Shown here one piece after another: positions 23,501-33,984 of a DNA stretch of 64,000 bases (the stretch's first letter is position 1; each line of letters starts with the position of its first letter). Source of the DNA: Anoplopoma fimbria (lineage: Eukaryota > Chordata > Actinopteri > Perciformes > Anoplopomatidae); contig NC_072453.1 in NCBI RefSeq assembly GCF_027596085.1, forward strand, positions 6,319,448-6,383,447, written 5' to 3'. The position numbers were made by a program, and so were the translations under genes. Under the pieces are notes generated by a model, which saw only the letters and a program-made list of their open reading frames with translations, did no database searches and had not been told where the DNA came from.

Positions 23501-25126
23501 AATACTACAATGTGCTATACCGGGTGTCTGCCATAGCAATCCAATATTTTATTATACCCCCACAGATGACAGTCCATTCTTTGAAAACGACATGCCCACC
23601 ATGAGGAGCAGCAGTAGCAGCAGCGAAGGCCTGCCTCAAGTGATTGGCCTCAACTGGGAAGGCTCAGTGGAGAGTAACGAGGTGAACGCAAGAGCACAGC
23701 CAATTCGCTTTACAGTCAAACACCAGATTGTATTTAGATTTCTCTGTGACACAGTGTTCTTTTCTCCACCAGGACTCTGACCAGTGCAAAAAGAGCAGCT
23801 CTCGCCGAGTAAATAAGGGCCATTACTCAAAAGGCAAGAGTCGGCATGGAAGCAACGATGCAGCTCACTCAAGTGGTAAAGGGAACTGTGGGCTGCTCTC
23901 ACATATTGGTCTTCCACCCTCCTACACTGGTCCAAAGGCATGTCTTTGTTTGCTTACTTTCTGATGTATTCGTAATTTGACCCCTGATGGTGTGGGTGTG
24001 TTCATGGTCAGTCTATTCTGGTCCGTCTTGGGTCTAAAATCTCCTCTTTCTGTAGGATCTGGCCGAGTTCTTGGAACAAATTGGCTTTTCTAAGTATCTC
24101 CCCGTCCTTGAAGAGCAAGACATTGACCTGCGGATATTTCTCACCTTGACTGAAAATGACCTCAAAGAAATAGGGATCACGTAAGAGACTCTTTTTACAT
24201 TAACTCCAGAACACACAGCCTTTGTTTTCTCAAGAAATGCTGAATCCGTTCTTGCACTCCAGATTGTTTGGACCCAAGCGCAAGATGACCTCGGCTATAG
24301 CAAGATGGCACAGCAGTGCTCGACCACCCAGCGATGCTCTGGAACAGGCTTATGCTGACCAGCTCGAAGCAGAGATGCAGGAGATGGCCATTCAGCTACA
24401 CAAAGTAACAAAAATACAAACACTCACTTTAACTGCCTTACACATTTTTTCACATTTCTTGACCCAACTGAATTTTTTTTTTTACCCACGTTAAACTAAC
24501 TTTCTCCTCGTCTAGCACTGTGAGGAGGCGGATAGCCTTCGGAGCCAAGTGTCTCAGGAGAAGGAGCTGCGTACAGTGATGGAGGGATGTCTGATGGAGG
24601 ACAAGATGGCATGGAGGAGGGTTCATGAGGAGCTGGTGGAGAACCACCGGCTTGCTCAGGACATGAGCGCAACACTGGCAAAGTCTAGGGCCTGCAGCGC
24701 TGAACTGCTCTCCTGTTTCACTGCTGACGGGAAAAGCAGCTCACATACTGCCGTGGAAGATGAAACGAAAGATGACCACGGTGTTAAAAGTGAGTTGAGG
24801 CGGCCTGTGCTGGATAACTCCTTTTGCATTTTGTGATTTGATATTTAATAAATAAATGATTCTACTTTTCATTGCAGCAGTGGAGGGCTTTACACGCTCC
24901 AGTGTTGCAGAGTTACAAAATAAGTTTGCTTCCTATGAAGAAGATCTGGGTAAGATGGTGTAATGCTCAGTGATTCATGTGGTTTTGTGTCATCAGTAGT
25001 GTTTTAATGCTAATCCTGTTTTCTGCTCGTTTCATCATTACAGCGGGGACCCTGCAAACTGTGCTTCACAGTCTGAGGCGACTGAGTGCCCCCGAAAAAG
25101 TATCTGATAGCTGGGAACAGCCTTAA
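20542..25126 (+). CDS. anks3: Ankyrin repeat and SAM domain-containing protein 3
   Basis: Fourteen coding exons join in phase to 646 residues (human is about 656): 20542-20708, 21283-21481, 22199-22320, 22404-22485, 22590-22707, 22830-22979, 23322-23447, 23566-23681, 23773-23937, 24056-24180, 24263-24404, 24516-24789, 24878-24949, 25044-25126. The start MSELSDEASE matches human exactly in my memory. Ankyrin repeats cover roughly residues 35-220 (GWTPLMYASYIGHDNIANLL, GLTPLMLAASCGNESIAYFL, GWTALFHCTSTGHQQMVRFL). A serine-rich linker holds RDVTSPINELD. The SAM domain spans about residues 415-480 (DLAEFLEQIGF, DLRIFLTLTENDLKEIGITL). A coiled coil follows. ANKS3 acts in a complex with ANKS6, NEK8 and INVS linked to cilia and nephronophthisis. 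Intron 9 appears to use a GC donor (AAG|GCATGT), and exon 13 has a tandem CAGCAG acceptor. Confidence 0.95.
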
Positions 25127-28100
25127 CGTTTACAGGTGAGTACTTTTTCCAAATTTCATTGGATGAACACAACAAGTGCTAAAAGAGTTCTAGTGCTGAT
25201 AAATCAAGAGAAAATATATATTTTTTCTTTTTCTTGTATTTTAAGGAGGCTTTTTGCCAATATTTGACGGAGGGTGATCTTACCACCCTGAACTACTCAC
25301 TGAAATGAGAGGAGGCCAAAGACGGGGCCTGCCCTGCCGGACCAGAGCGCCTCAGGGAGTGAAACAAATGACCTGCTGCTCCTCCCGGATTGGCTGATGG
25401 ACCAGAGCTCGCCAGATGTGGACTAGGTCAAGGGTGATGGCAGCTACTGCAGTGAAATGACAAACATGAAGGAAGGGTACCTGACCCTCACACGCCTGTC
25501 CTGGTGTATGCTGGACTCCAGTAGCTGTGTTGAGAGTGAAGGGGACTGATCGTGCATCAGAGGCTGTCATACTGTGAAATGTTTCTAGAAAAACTGTACT
25601 CTCTTCCTGTATGAAATGTGGTTAAAATTATGTTTGTGCCACAAGCCGAAGAGGAGTCACAGTAAAAAGACATTCTGCAGAGTTATTGGAATGACATCTT
25701 ATTTGTATGCTGTTTGAAAATAATGTCCTGCTGAATGCATTTAGGAGAAATGTGTGAAATCTGCAATTTACATTTACAGCAATACATTATGTTAAAACAG
25801 ATTTGTCAATGGTGCAATGAAGTGGTTAGTATATCATTCAGATTCACTTTTAACATAATACCTAAATGTGATCCATTTTACCCAAAAATTCTCCCATATC
25901 TTACAAATGCCAGATAGTCTTGGTTGTATTAAAGCCTTGTTTCCTGGAAGTTGAGTGTGGACACTTAATTTCTTTAAAGTTTAATTTTATTTATAATTTC
26001 AATGTTTTTCAACATAAAATAATGTTGGAGCCGCAAATCCCTGTAAGAAAGACAACTGTTGCTATTTCTTTGCTTCATATTTTCTTCTGCAAACAGATTA
26101 TTTCACTAACACGCTTATTTCATGACAGCTTGAAGAGTATGTTTGCAAATGTATTTGAGGTCCAGTATTTGTGTTAGCAGAGCCAGGTGAAACAATGTGT
26201 GGTTGTTCACACATTGTGGACAAATTGATCCTAACAGTAAATAGAAATATATATATATAAATGCAACCTAGTCTTTTTGGGAGAGATTCCATGATCAGTA
26301 GAATAAAGTTTTCAGAGGTCAAATAACAGTAACATGTAGTCTAAAGCATGCATAAGGACAGCATAAATAATGGTGAAAGAACACCTGGAAAACTTGATTT
26401 TCTTTGAGACTTAAATTTGTAATTCTGTTAAATTTTACTTTTTGAGAAGCAGCTGAAAACTGCAGAATTATTTATGACTTTGCCAATTTGTGGTGATGAG
26501 ATGAATTCACAATGCTCAAAGTTTGTGCATCATAAATTAATTAATCATTAACACTACGGCTCTGTTGAACATTTGTCAGTGGTTTCTTTTTTACTTCTTA
26601 TTAAACCTCCTTTAAATTGGATTCATGGTTCCTATTGAGCTTTCCATTGGACTTCAGGAAATGTATATTGGGACATTTACAAACGATTATAGACTCTATT
26701 GTTAGATCTTATTATTGTCTTGTCTTCAATCTTGGACTTAATGTCCTGATGTCTCTAATCTAATCAAGTGGCTTAGAGTCGTCTGATTCTATTGATGTGG
26801 TCAGTTTTTAATTGGCTAAAATTACAGGGCAGTTCTGTGCAGACTGAGCCTCTTGGGTCAGGGATTTCCCTCCTGATGGTTGGGATGTCCTCTCAGAGTA
26901 AAAAGTGAAAACCCTCTTCTGTGCCCGGGGCCTTGGCGGTGAAACAATGTGTTGACAGTAATAGCTGCTCAGTTAACATCTTTGGCACGATATGGGTGTT
27001 GGCTGAGTTTAGCTTTAGCAGCTGATACACCAGCCTCAAGCCTGCAGGTTTATTAAATTAACTCAGACTCCGCCCATCTCAGACATCACTGCTCTGGCCC
27101 CCATGATTAACAGGACAACTTGAGATCTATTAATGGGACAGATGGGAAACTAACAGAGATGATGATGATGATTACTGTACCAGCTAGGACAACAGAGTGG
27201 AGGACACACACTTGTGTTGCTGAGCAGCATCCAGAATGTAAATGTGCCCAAATAAAGACAGTGTTTCAAATTTAGACTGGACTGATATAATATTCTTCAT
27301 CTCTCAGTGTTAATTGACTTGACAAAGCTGTTGAGGTTTATCTGGACAGAGGTCGTCTCCGTTGGCTTCCACATTTATCTGTTGTGTATCTCACCGGTAG
27401 TGAGCTATACAAACTATGACAAGCAGCGCACATTGTGTCTAGCTGGTGGATTTGAGGCGAGAAAGGTTGGCGGGTTGCCAGTTGGGATTTCTGGGCCCAA
27501 GAGAGTAAAGTGCGGTTGAGGAAAATGAATAAGTAGTTGTTCTTTCCTCTCAGTAAGGTACCCTCAAGCAAAACTTTTTATCCTGACTGCTCCACTGGAA
27601 CTGCTCAGCACTCAAGAGTAGAAAACTAGATGCAATGGGCCGCAGCCAGGTGTGAAGCTGTGCAGCTGGATGAATCCAGGTCATTTGAACATGCTTTGGG
27701 CTTCATATCTTAAGGCTACATCGACTGTGATTCATCAGAAAAGTTAAGTATACGCTGAAGAGATGTAAAGTTTTTTCTGTTAAATGTAGTTGACAAAAGA
27801 GACGTCACTGGTCCAGGATTACTTCAAGTGTATTGCTTTAATGTATTGTCTGAATAGAGCTATTTGTCATATAAATTAATTCAACATTATCTACAGTCCT
27901 TCAAAATAAGATATACCATTATGTACAAACATAAACAATCCACTTAGGATGAACAGACAATTCTTTCTGTACAGCCTTCAGGATTTTACTGACAGGTTTA
28001 AAAACAATGTAAGATGCAGCAAGTGTGAATTAACAAATAAATTGTTATATTCTGTGAATATCTGTTGTAACATCTTCTTATATGCAAATCCACCATTGGC

Positions 28101-28223
28101 TCATAATCATCAATTCAAATATGAATGTGTTTGCTCTTGAATGGCTGTCCAGGAGAGCGCATACAAAGATCTTCCTCCTTTAGACTCAGTCGATCAGACC
28201 TTTGACTAAACTCACTTCACGTA

Positions 28224-28290
<67 letters not shown>

Positions 28291-28364
28291 GACTCCAGGC
28301 CGGTGTGAGGACTGATCCCCGATCCCATAGAGCACCGGCTGTGTGAACAGTGGTCCTGATGGGC
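25127..28364. other. anks3 and wdr24 3' regions (convergent)
   Basis: A donor just after the anks3 stop (ACAG|GTGAGT at 25136) and an acceptor near 25246 suggest an intron in the anks3 3' UTR. AATAAA near 26301 is one possible anks3 end. ATTAAA on the minus strand near 27837 is a possible wdr24 end. No other exon is visible. The block at 26820-27180 looks less AT-biased than its flanks and may be a noncoding element. Confidence 0.45.
28224..28290. repeat. (GCAC)n microsatellite in wdr24 3' UTR
   Basis: About 17 perfect copies of a CGCA tetranucleotide lie 75 bases downstream of the wdr24 stop codon. In the transcript the strand reads (GCGT)n. Confidence 0.9.
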
Positions 28365-31300
28365 TCAGGTGTACTCGCACAGGTGGCCGCAGCCGGCGGG
28401 ACAGTGGGCGCTGCTCTTGAGCCAGTTCATGATGTGCTCCAGATGTCCACCGTGGCTGCAGCCCTGACACCACACAAACAGTCCCTTAACCACATGGTGG
28501 CACACTGCACATACACTGGCACACTGGTGGCACCTAGAGGAGAGACGCAGGGCGCTTGTCAGAGCTCGGTTTATGTAAGAATAAACTTTTTTTTAAACTT
28601 TGTCTACAGTCCAGCAATCAACCCCCCATAAAACGGTTCATACCTGTCACAAATCCAGCCCCTGTTGCTCATTGGCCGCTTACAGTTGCTGCAGTTGATG
28701 TGAAGTGTTGTAGACGCCTGGTTCAGGCAGGTGATGGCGCTGCACGTACTCAGTTTGATGACCTCATTAGACACGTTCCACAACTCAAATCGCTGTAGCA
28801 GGTCTATGTAGGACATGTACCAGTGCTCCTGAAATGGAAGCACAACTCGATCAGGGTTTAAGTCTTCCAAACTGAAATGTCGTCATTTAATTTGAAGACT
28901 TTGGTGTTTTATTGGTTAACAACCTACAGTCCTACATAGGCCTAAAGAATCCCTAAACTTTGCTTAATTTCTTCTAGATCACATGAACAACATCAGATAC
29001 ATTAAACCTAAAATATTTATTCAGGGCCTTTTTCTGACTCATCTATCAGATATTTAAAATCAGCTTAAAGTCAGTAAGTCATTCTTAGGAGTACACAAAA
29101 ACCAAAAACCTTTTCATTAATGCCCCTGCCAACAACAAAAAAAAAACTGTCCAAGAATTATTCTAATGCAGTTCTTCAACACCTGTCTCTATCTGACCTG
29201 TGTGAGGTCATCAATCTCTTTGCGGATCCTGTCCCCCAAGACGATAAGCACGGACACGGCCATCTGCACATCGCCCTGCTCGGCGTAGTAGCTCAGCATC
29301 TCCCGCACAATTGGACAGAAGAAGCTGGAGGGTAAATGTGGGCTAAACAGGGGTTGTGAAATGGAGATAAGGGAGAAGGACTCGATGGGTGTCAGACAAG
29401 TGACCTCTGCCTCGTTGCCGCTGACGTGCGGGGAGTCGGCCTTGTCCTGTTGAAGGTGCTCTGGAGCAGACGGGTTATCCATGATCTCATGGCGCAGTTG
29501 GAAGGCCTCCTGGGGTAGCGTGCACTCCTGCTCTTCTGTTGTAACAAAAGGAGCAGAGATAATATTAGACAAAAGAGTGCTGAGCATGGAGGAAGTTATA
29601 AATAGAAGTCACTTACCTAAGCAGCTCTTCAGTTTCCTCATAGATGGTACTGTGACTGACCTGTTTGGTTGTCGTGCTCCATAGAGTAGAGGTCGTCGTC
29701 ATCTAACTCAGCATCCCCGAACATATACTCAGCCTGGCCCTCGCTGCCCTCCGTCTCCTCGTTTTCTGACGGGAAATTAAAAGAATAGCTTATTTAGACA
29801 AGTCTTGAATACTATACAGAGAACATAAGGACATACAGATGAAGTTTCAATGGCCACTCTCACCTTCATTATTATTGCTGATGTGCAGGTTCCCCGGCTC
29901 CAGGTGAATGTTGTCCTGCCTGCTCTCACCTTTACTGCGCTCCAGTCTGCTCTCTGTGCCCATCCCTGAGCTCATTTCCTTCATGTTGAAACTAACAGAC
30001 CAATGTACATCAGCATTAAATGATGACTGGCATTACTGGTTTTGTAATTTCACACTAGGAAGGTAATTTACCTGTTCATTAAAGGCAAGGTGCCAAGTTT
30101 ACTGAGGTTGTGGCTTAGACCGGGAGTTGTGGGGTTTGCTGGATCTGAGAACATAATTCTCAACATGGTCCATGTTGTGGAAACCTTTACATTGAAGAAA
30201 AAAAGACAAGTTATTGATTACACATGACAAACACAATGACTGTAAAACACATTAATATTGGAAGTAATGAGTTAAAAGGTGACATGTTACTATAACCACC
30301 AAGATACACCAGCCTCAAGCTTGTTGACTGAAATTATTCATTCATAGTCATTGTTGTCTAATGCAAACATAACAAATAGTTTATAGGTAAAGTAAATTAA
30401 TCAAACTAAAAAGACAACAATTCAGGGCTCTGGGAACTTATGGACATTTTTTACGCTTTGTTCACATTTTAAGACCAAACAATAATTTATTCATCAGTAA
30501 TCAATAAATTAAAAATAATAAATATCTATCTATTTTTATATAATTATATAGACATATTTATTTAATAAGTAACAAGTGTGAAATGCATCATTGTTTTGTT
30601 TTTTATCATAATCTGTCATGGTCATATTTTAATAAAAATATAAAAATACACCTAACTGGATTATACTAACTGTATACGTATACATTTGTTCCTGTATTGA
30701 TTGGTCTGACCTGAGGTCTTTTGAGCTCCCGGGCCACCTTGGCATTGTGATCACACAGCTCAGCAAAGGGCTTCCCACAGAGGAGGTAGAGTTGTGCAGT
30801 CTTGACAAACCAGTCCATGCGGTTACTGTCCAAGTCTGTCTCAAAGACACTAAGGGCGCTGGACACGTGGGCAAACTGCTCTGTCGGGTCGGGCTTCTTG
30901 AAGAAAAAGATGGGGTAGCGTCGGTCGCCTCCAGGGTAAGGCTTTCTATTGGCGTCGCTGCTAATCAGACTCTCCTTGGCTGCAAAGGCCAAGTCACCGA
31001 ACAGTCCAAAGCACAGACCCTCGGGGTTTGCCTTGTCCACGGGACGAGTGGCGTCCTTGAACATGTGTTGGTAGAGTGTGCTGTCCTTAGAGCCAGAGAG
31101 CAGGAAATGAGGGTCATGCTGGTGGCGCCACACAATACCAGTTGTTACATCCTTGTGTTCCTCAAATGTGGCGAAGGGAATGAAAGGTCTGCGGACATCC
31201 CAGACGTAGATGTTGTGATCAACCATCATGGAACAGGTGGCTAAATGAAACTTCTTTTCAGGCCGCCACTTAACCCGCGCCACTGAGGCGATTGTCTGGA

Positions 31301-32488
31301 CACAATAGATCTCCTTTGCCCGGGTTGTGGTCATGTCCCACACTTTCACCATCTTGTCCCTGCCCCCTGTCGCCAGCCATCCCCTAAAACAGAAATAAAA
31401 GGGAGAACGTTATTAAAAAATGACTGTAATAAAATACACCCTACTCAAGCACTTCTAATTTCAAGTGGCATATGGTTGACCCAAGATACCATAGAAAGGA
31501 AATACTCCATTTTCTCAGTTGGTTTTGTGTCACAAAGGCACTTTTATTTACCTGTCATCAGGGTGCCAGTCGCAGCAGAACACAGGGCCAGTATGGGCGG
31601 TGAACATTCGCTCATAGCGGTCTGGTCGCCTGATGTCCCAAACCTGGACGTTGCCATTCTCAAAGGTTGCAGCAAATGTGAAATAATCCTTCATGCTGAA
31701 CTGGACATCCCTTACACTCTCTGACTGACCTGGAAGAAAGGAAAGGTGGAAAAAAAATCATCTTCTAACAGTTAAAACAATACTTCTGCTCCAACACTTT
31801 TATGATTGTCTTTCCTGATCAATGTTGAAACACTTTTTCACAAAATCACAGAAAACAGTGAAACACATGGAGTAGAAGTGTGCAAATAATTTCCAAAGGA
31901 TTCCAGTAAACCATACTATAAAGACTTAAGATAAAGTTTATATCATGCAAAAACACTCTGTATGCAGTTATTAGTAATAATCTAAGGCTTATCACAAAAT
32001 ATTCTACCTGAGAAAGTGCTGACCGACTCCTTCTTGCGCAGGTCAAAGCACTTCATGAAGCCGTCCTGTGAGCCACTTAGCAGCATGTAAACCTCTGTGG
32101 GATGGAAGCACACCTTGTTGACAGTGCGTTTGTGCTCAGTAAAGAGCTGGTCCTGCTTGTTACGAGAGGGTTTCCCCAGGTTCCAGGTGACCACTGCCCC
32201 ATTGGTGGCAGCAGTAGCAAGCAGGTTCTCCTCCATCTGGTGCCACATGACATCCGCACAGCTAAAGTTGAGAGATGGTTTGCGGCCGACTCGTAGATTC
32301 AGCTTCTCCACAAACTGGTCTTCCTCCAGAGCGTAGATCTTGAAGATGTTGCGGCCCGCTACCACCACCTGCGTGGCGTCCCGGCACACGCTGATGGCGT
32401 TGGCAGGAGCGTCCAAGTGGCAGAACATAGTCCGGCCACTGATGGCACTGCTGCTGTGGGCTGTGGTAACACGTGACATCTTCTCCAT
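28365..32488 (-). CDS. wdr24: WDR24, GATOR2 subunit
   Basis: Nine coding exons (32488-32008, 31729-31552, 31383-30711, 30184-30072, 29991-29864, 29765-29661, 29535-29198, 28828-28644, 28533-28365) join in phase to 789 residues, almost the human length. The start [10 protein letters not shown] follows an acceptor at 32493. WD repeats fill the first 400 or so residues ([51 protein letters not shown]). An acidic linker follows, then [20 protein letters not shown] and the helical segment [20 protein letters not shown]. The C-terminal zinc/RING-type domain holds paired cysteines ([32 protein letters not shown]). In GATOR2, WDR24 pairs with MIOS, WDR59, SEH1L and SEC13 to oppose GATOR1 and activate mTORC1 at lysosomes; its RING is important for complex integrity. 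A further noncoding exon ending at 32755 (CACAA|GTAAGT) is likely. Confidence 0.97.
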
Positions 32489-33639
32489 GTTCCTGAAGCA
32501 GACAACAGTGACTTCACTTGAGCTCAAGATGCATGAGGTGAAAAGCAAATCATTTTGCTACTTTTCCAGCAGCGCTTTAAAAACAACAACAACCTGTGCA
32601 GAAGGTGAAATGTTTTTAAGGCAGTTCAAAAAATCCACCAGAAGGTGGCACTATATGATGTTAGATCTATACAGTACTTGATGTAGGGACAGGATAGATG
32701 TGTCTTTTTTTGTATCTTCAACATTTTAGACAATGAAATGGCTTCAGTACTTACTTGTGGAAGAACAGCCGGGCTTGTCAATGTCTGCAGCAGCACAGAG
32801 TCTTCATGTGCTCCCATGAGAGCCAAATTACTAGTGAGAGTTTGGCAAGTTAGCGTCACATAGCATGATAATATTGGTGTTTATAGTAAGGACAGATATA
32901 TTGTATCCATAACAAACACAATCAAAAATGATATAGTGAAAATGTTCTGTTATCTACACTTGGGTCACAAAGACATGGAAGCTAATATTGACTAATGTAA
33001 CATTATATACAAGCACCTCGTTATAATGGGGGTACTGACATTCCATATAATGTCTGTCTGTCACCTTCTGGCTTTAGTGTCATATTTTTCCAACAGATTA
33101 TTATTTCAAGATTTAATTAATGTCAGATTACCATTGTTTTTTTGTTTTTTTTACCTCGTGCTGGTGATTGATTAATAGCTGCGTTGTGCTCACGTCAAGA
33201 TATGATGATGCAGTGGAAAACAGAACGAGCAATCCCAAGAGGGCGAGAGCTTTCTCACTCCAGTGACATGTGCATGAAAACATTCATCTTCACTAGTAAC
33301 CTGATGTTACACCCTTGATTTAATGCGTAGGTTTGAGTTCCCTTTCCTCCAAAACAGGGTGTGATTTGAGATAACGTCACGTATATCTGTTAGCTCCTTC
33401 ACTTTAATTACTATTCAATAGTTAAACTCGCTCTACAGTGTACTTGCACCACATACATGCCTGGAATGTGATGCTAATGCTAGCTGGCTAACCTAGCCAC
33501 CGAGTACTTTTGCAAAGACGAAACGCGCACGACATAAGTTGTACAAGTACGTCGGATGATTAGAGAAACATAAAACACATACATATATATATATCTTGGT
33601 GACAGTGTCCAAACAAAGTCAACAACAAAGTATTTCAGG

Positions 33640-33847
33640 GGACAAACCTTGTAAAATTGTTGCTCAATGCTTGCGGCACCGGAAGTAGTATTTTTTTTTT
33701 CTTCTTCGTTAGTGGAAGTAGTATTTTCGTCTAAAATCTCGCGGGAACTCCGGATGTCATAACAGAAGCGTCGACACGTGACGTCATACGACTCCGTCAG
33801 TCGTTTAGAGAATCGGGCTCTGCTTTTGTTTCGTTTCCTCTGTACAC
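33640..33847. promoter_or_regulatory. Likely bidirectional promoter of wdr24 and the HhH gene
   Basis: The interval between the two divergent genes is short and richer in CpG (for example TCGCGGGAACTCCGG and GTCGACACGTGACGTCATACG) than the flanks. A CRE-like TGACGTCA lies near 33780. No TATA box is seen. Confidence 0.55.
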
Positions 33848-33984
33848 ATGGCAGGTGAAATACTATCACATGTTAAATGGTATAATGCTGTAGTCCATTC
33901 TTGTAAAACAGGTTTTACAAACTGTAATTTAGGTTATGTTTGTCTTAGTTTGCAGGTGATGGTGTGATCTCTCTGTTGCCATGA
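33848..33984 (+). promoter_or_regulatory. Possible spliced upstream ORF overlapping the HhH gene start
   Basis: An ATG at 33848 followed by donor CAG|GTGAAA (33855), joined to the acceptor at 33955 (TTTGCAG), reads eleven codons (MAGDGVISLLP) and stops with TGA. That TGA overlaps the main ATG as ATGA at 33981-33984. The splice sites are inferred. Confidence 0.45.

Noticed and set aside
28221..28290. CRISPR-like array
   Set aside because: It is a simple tetranucleotide repeat without spacers, in a vertebrate gene.
27020..30320. ATACACCAGCCTCAAGC occurring near 27025 and 30304
   Set aside because: Only about 18 bases match and the flanks differ, so it is probably chance or a tiny repeat remnant.
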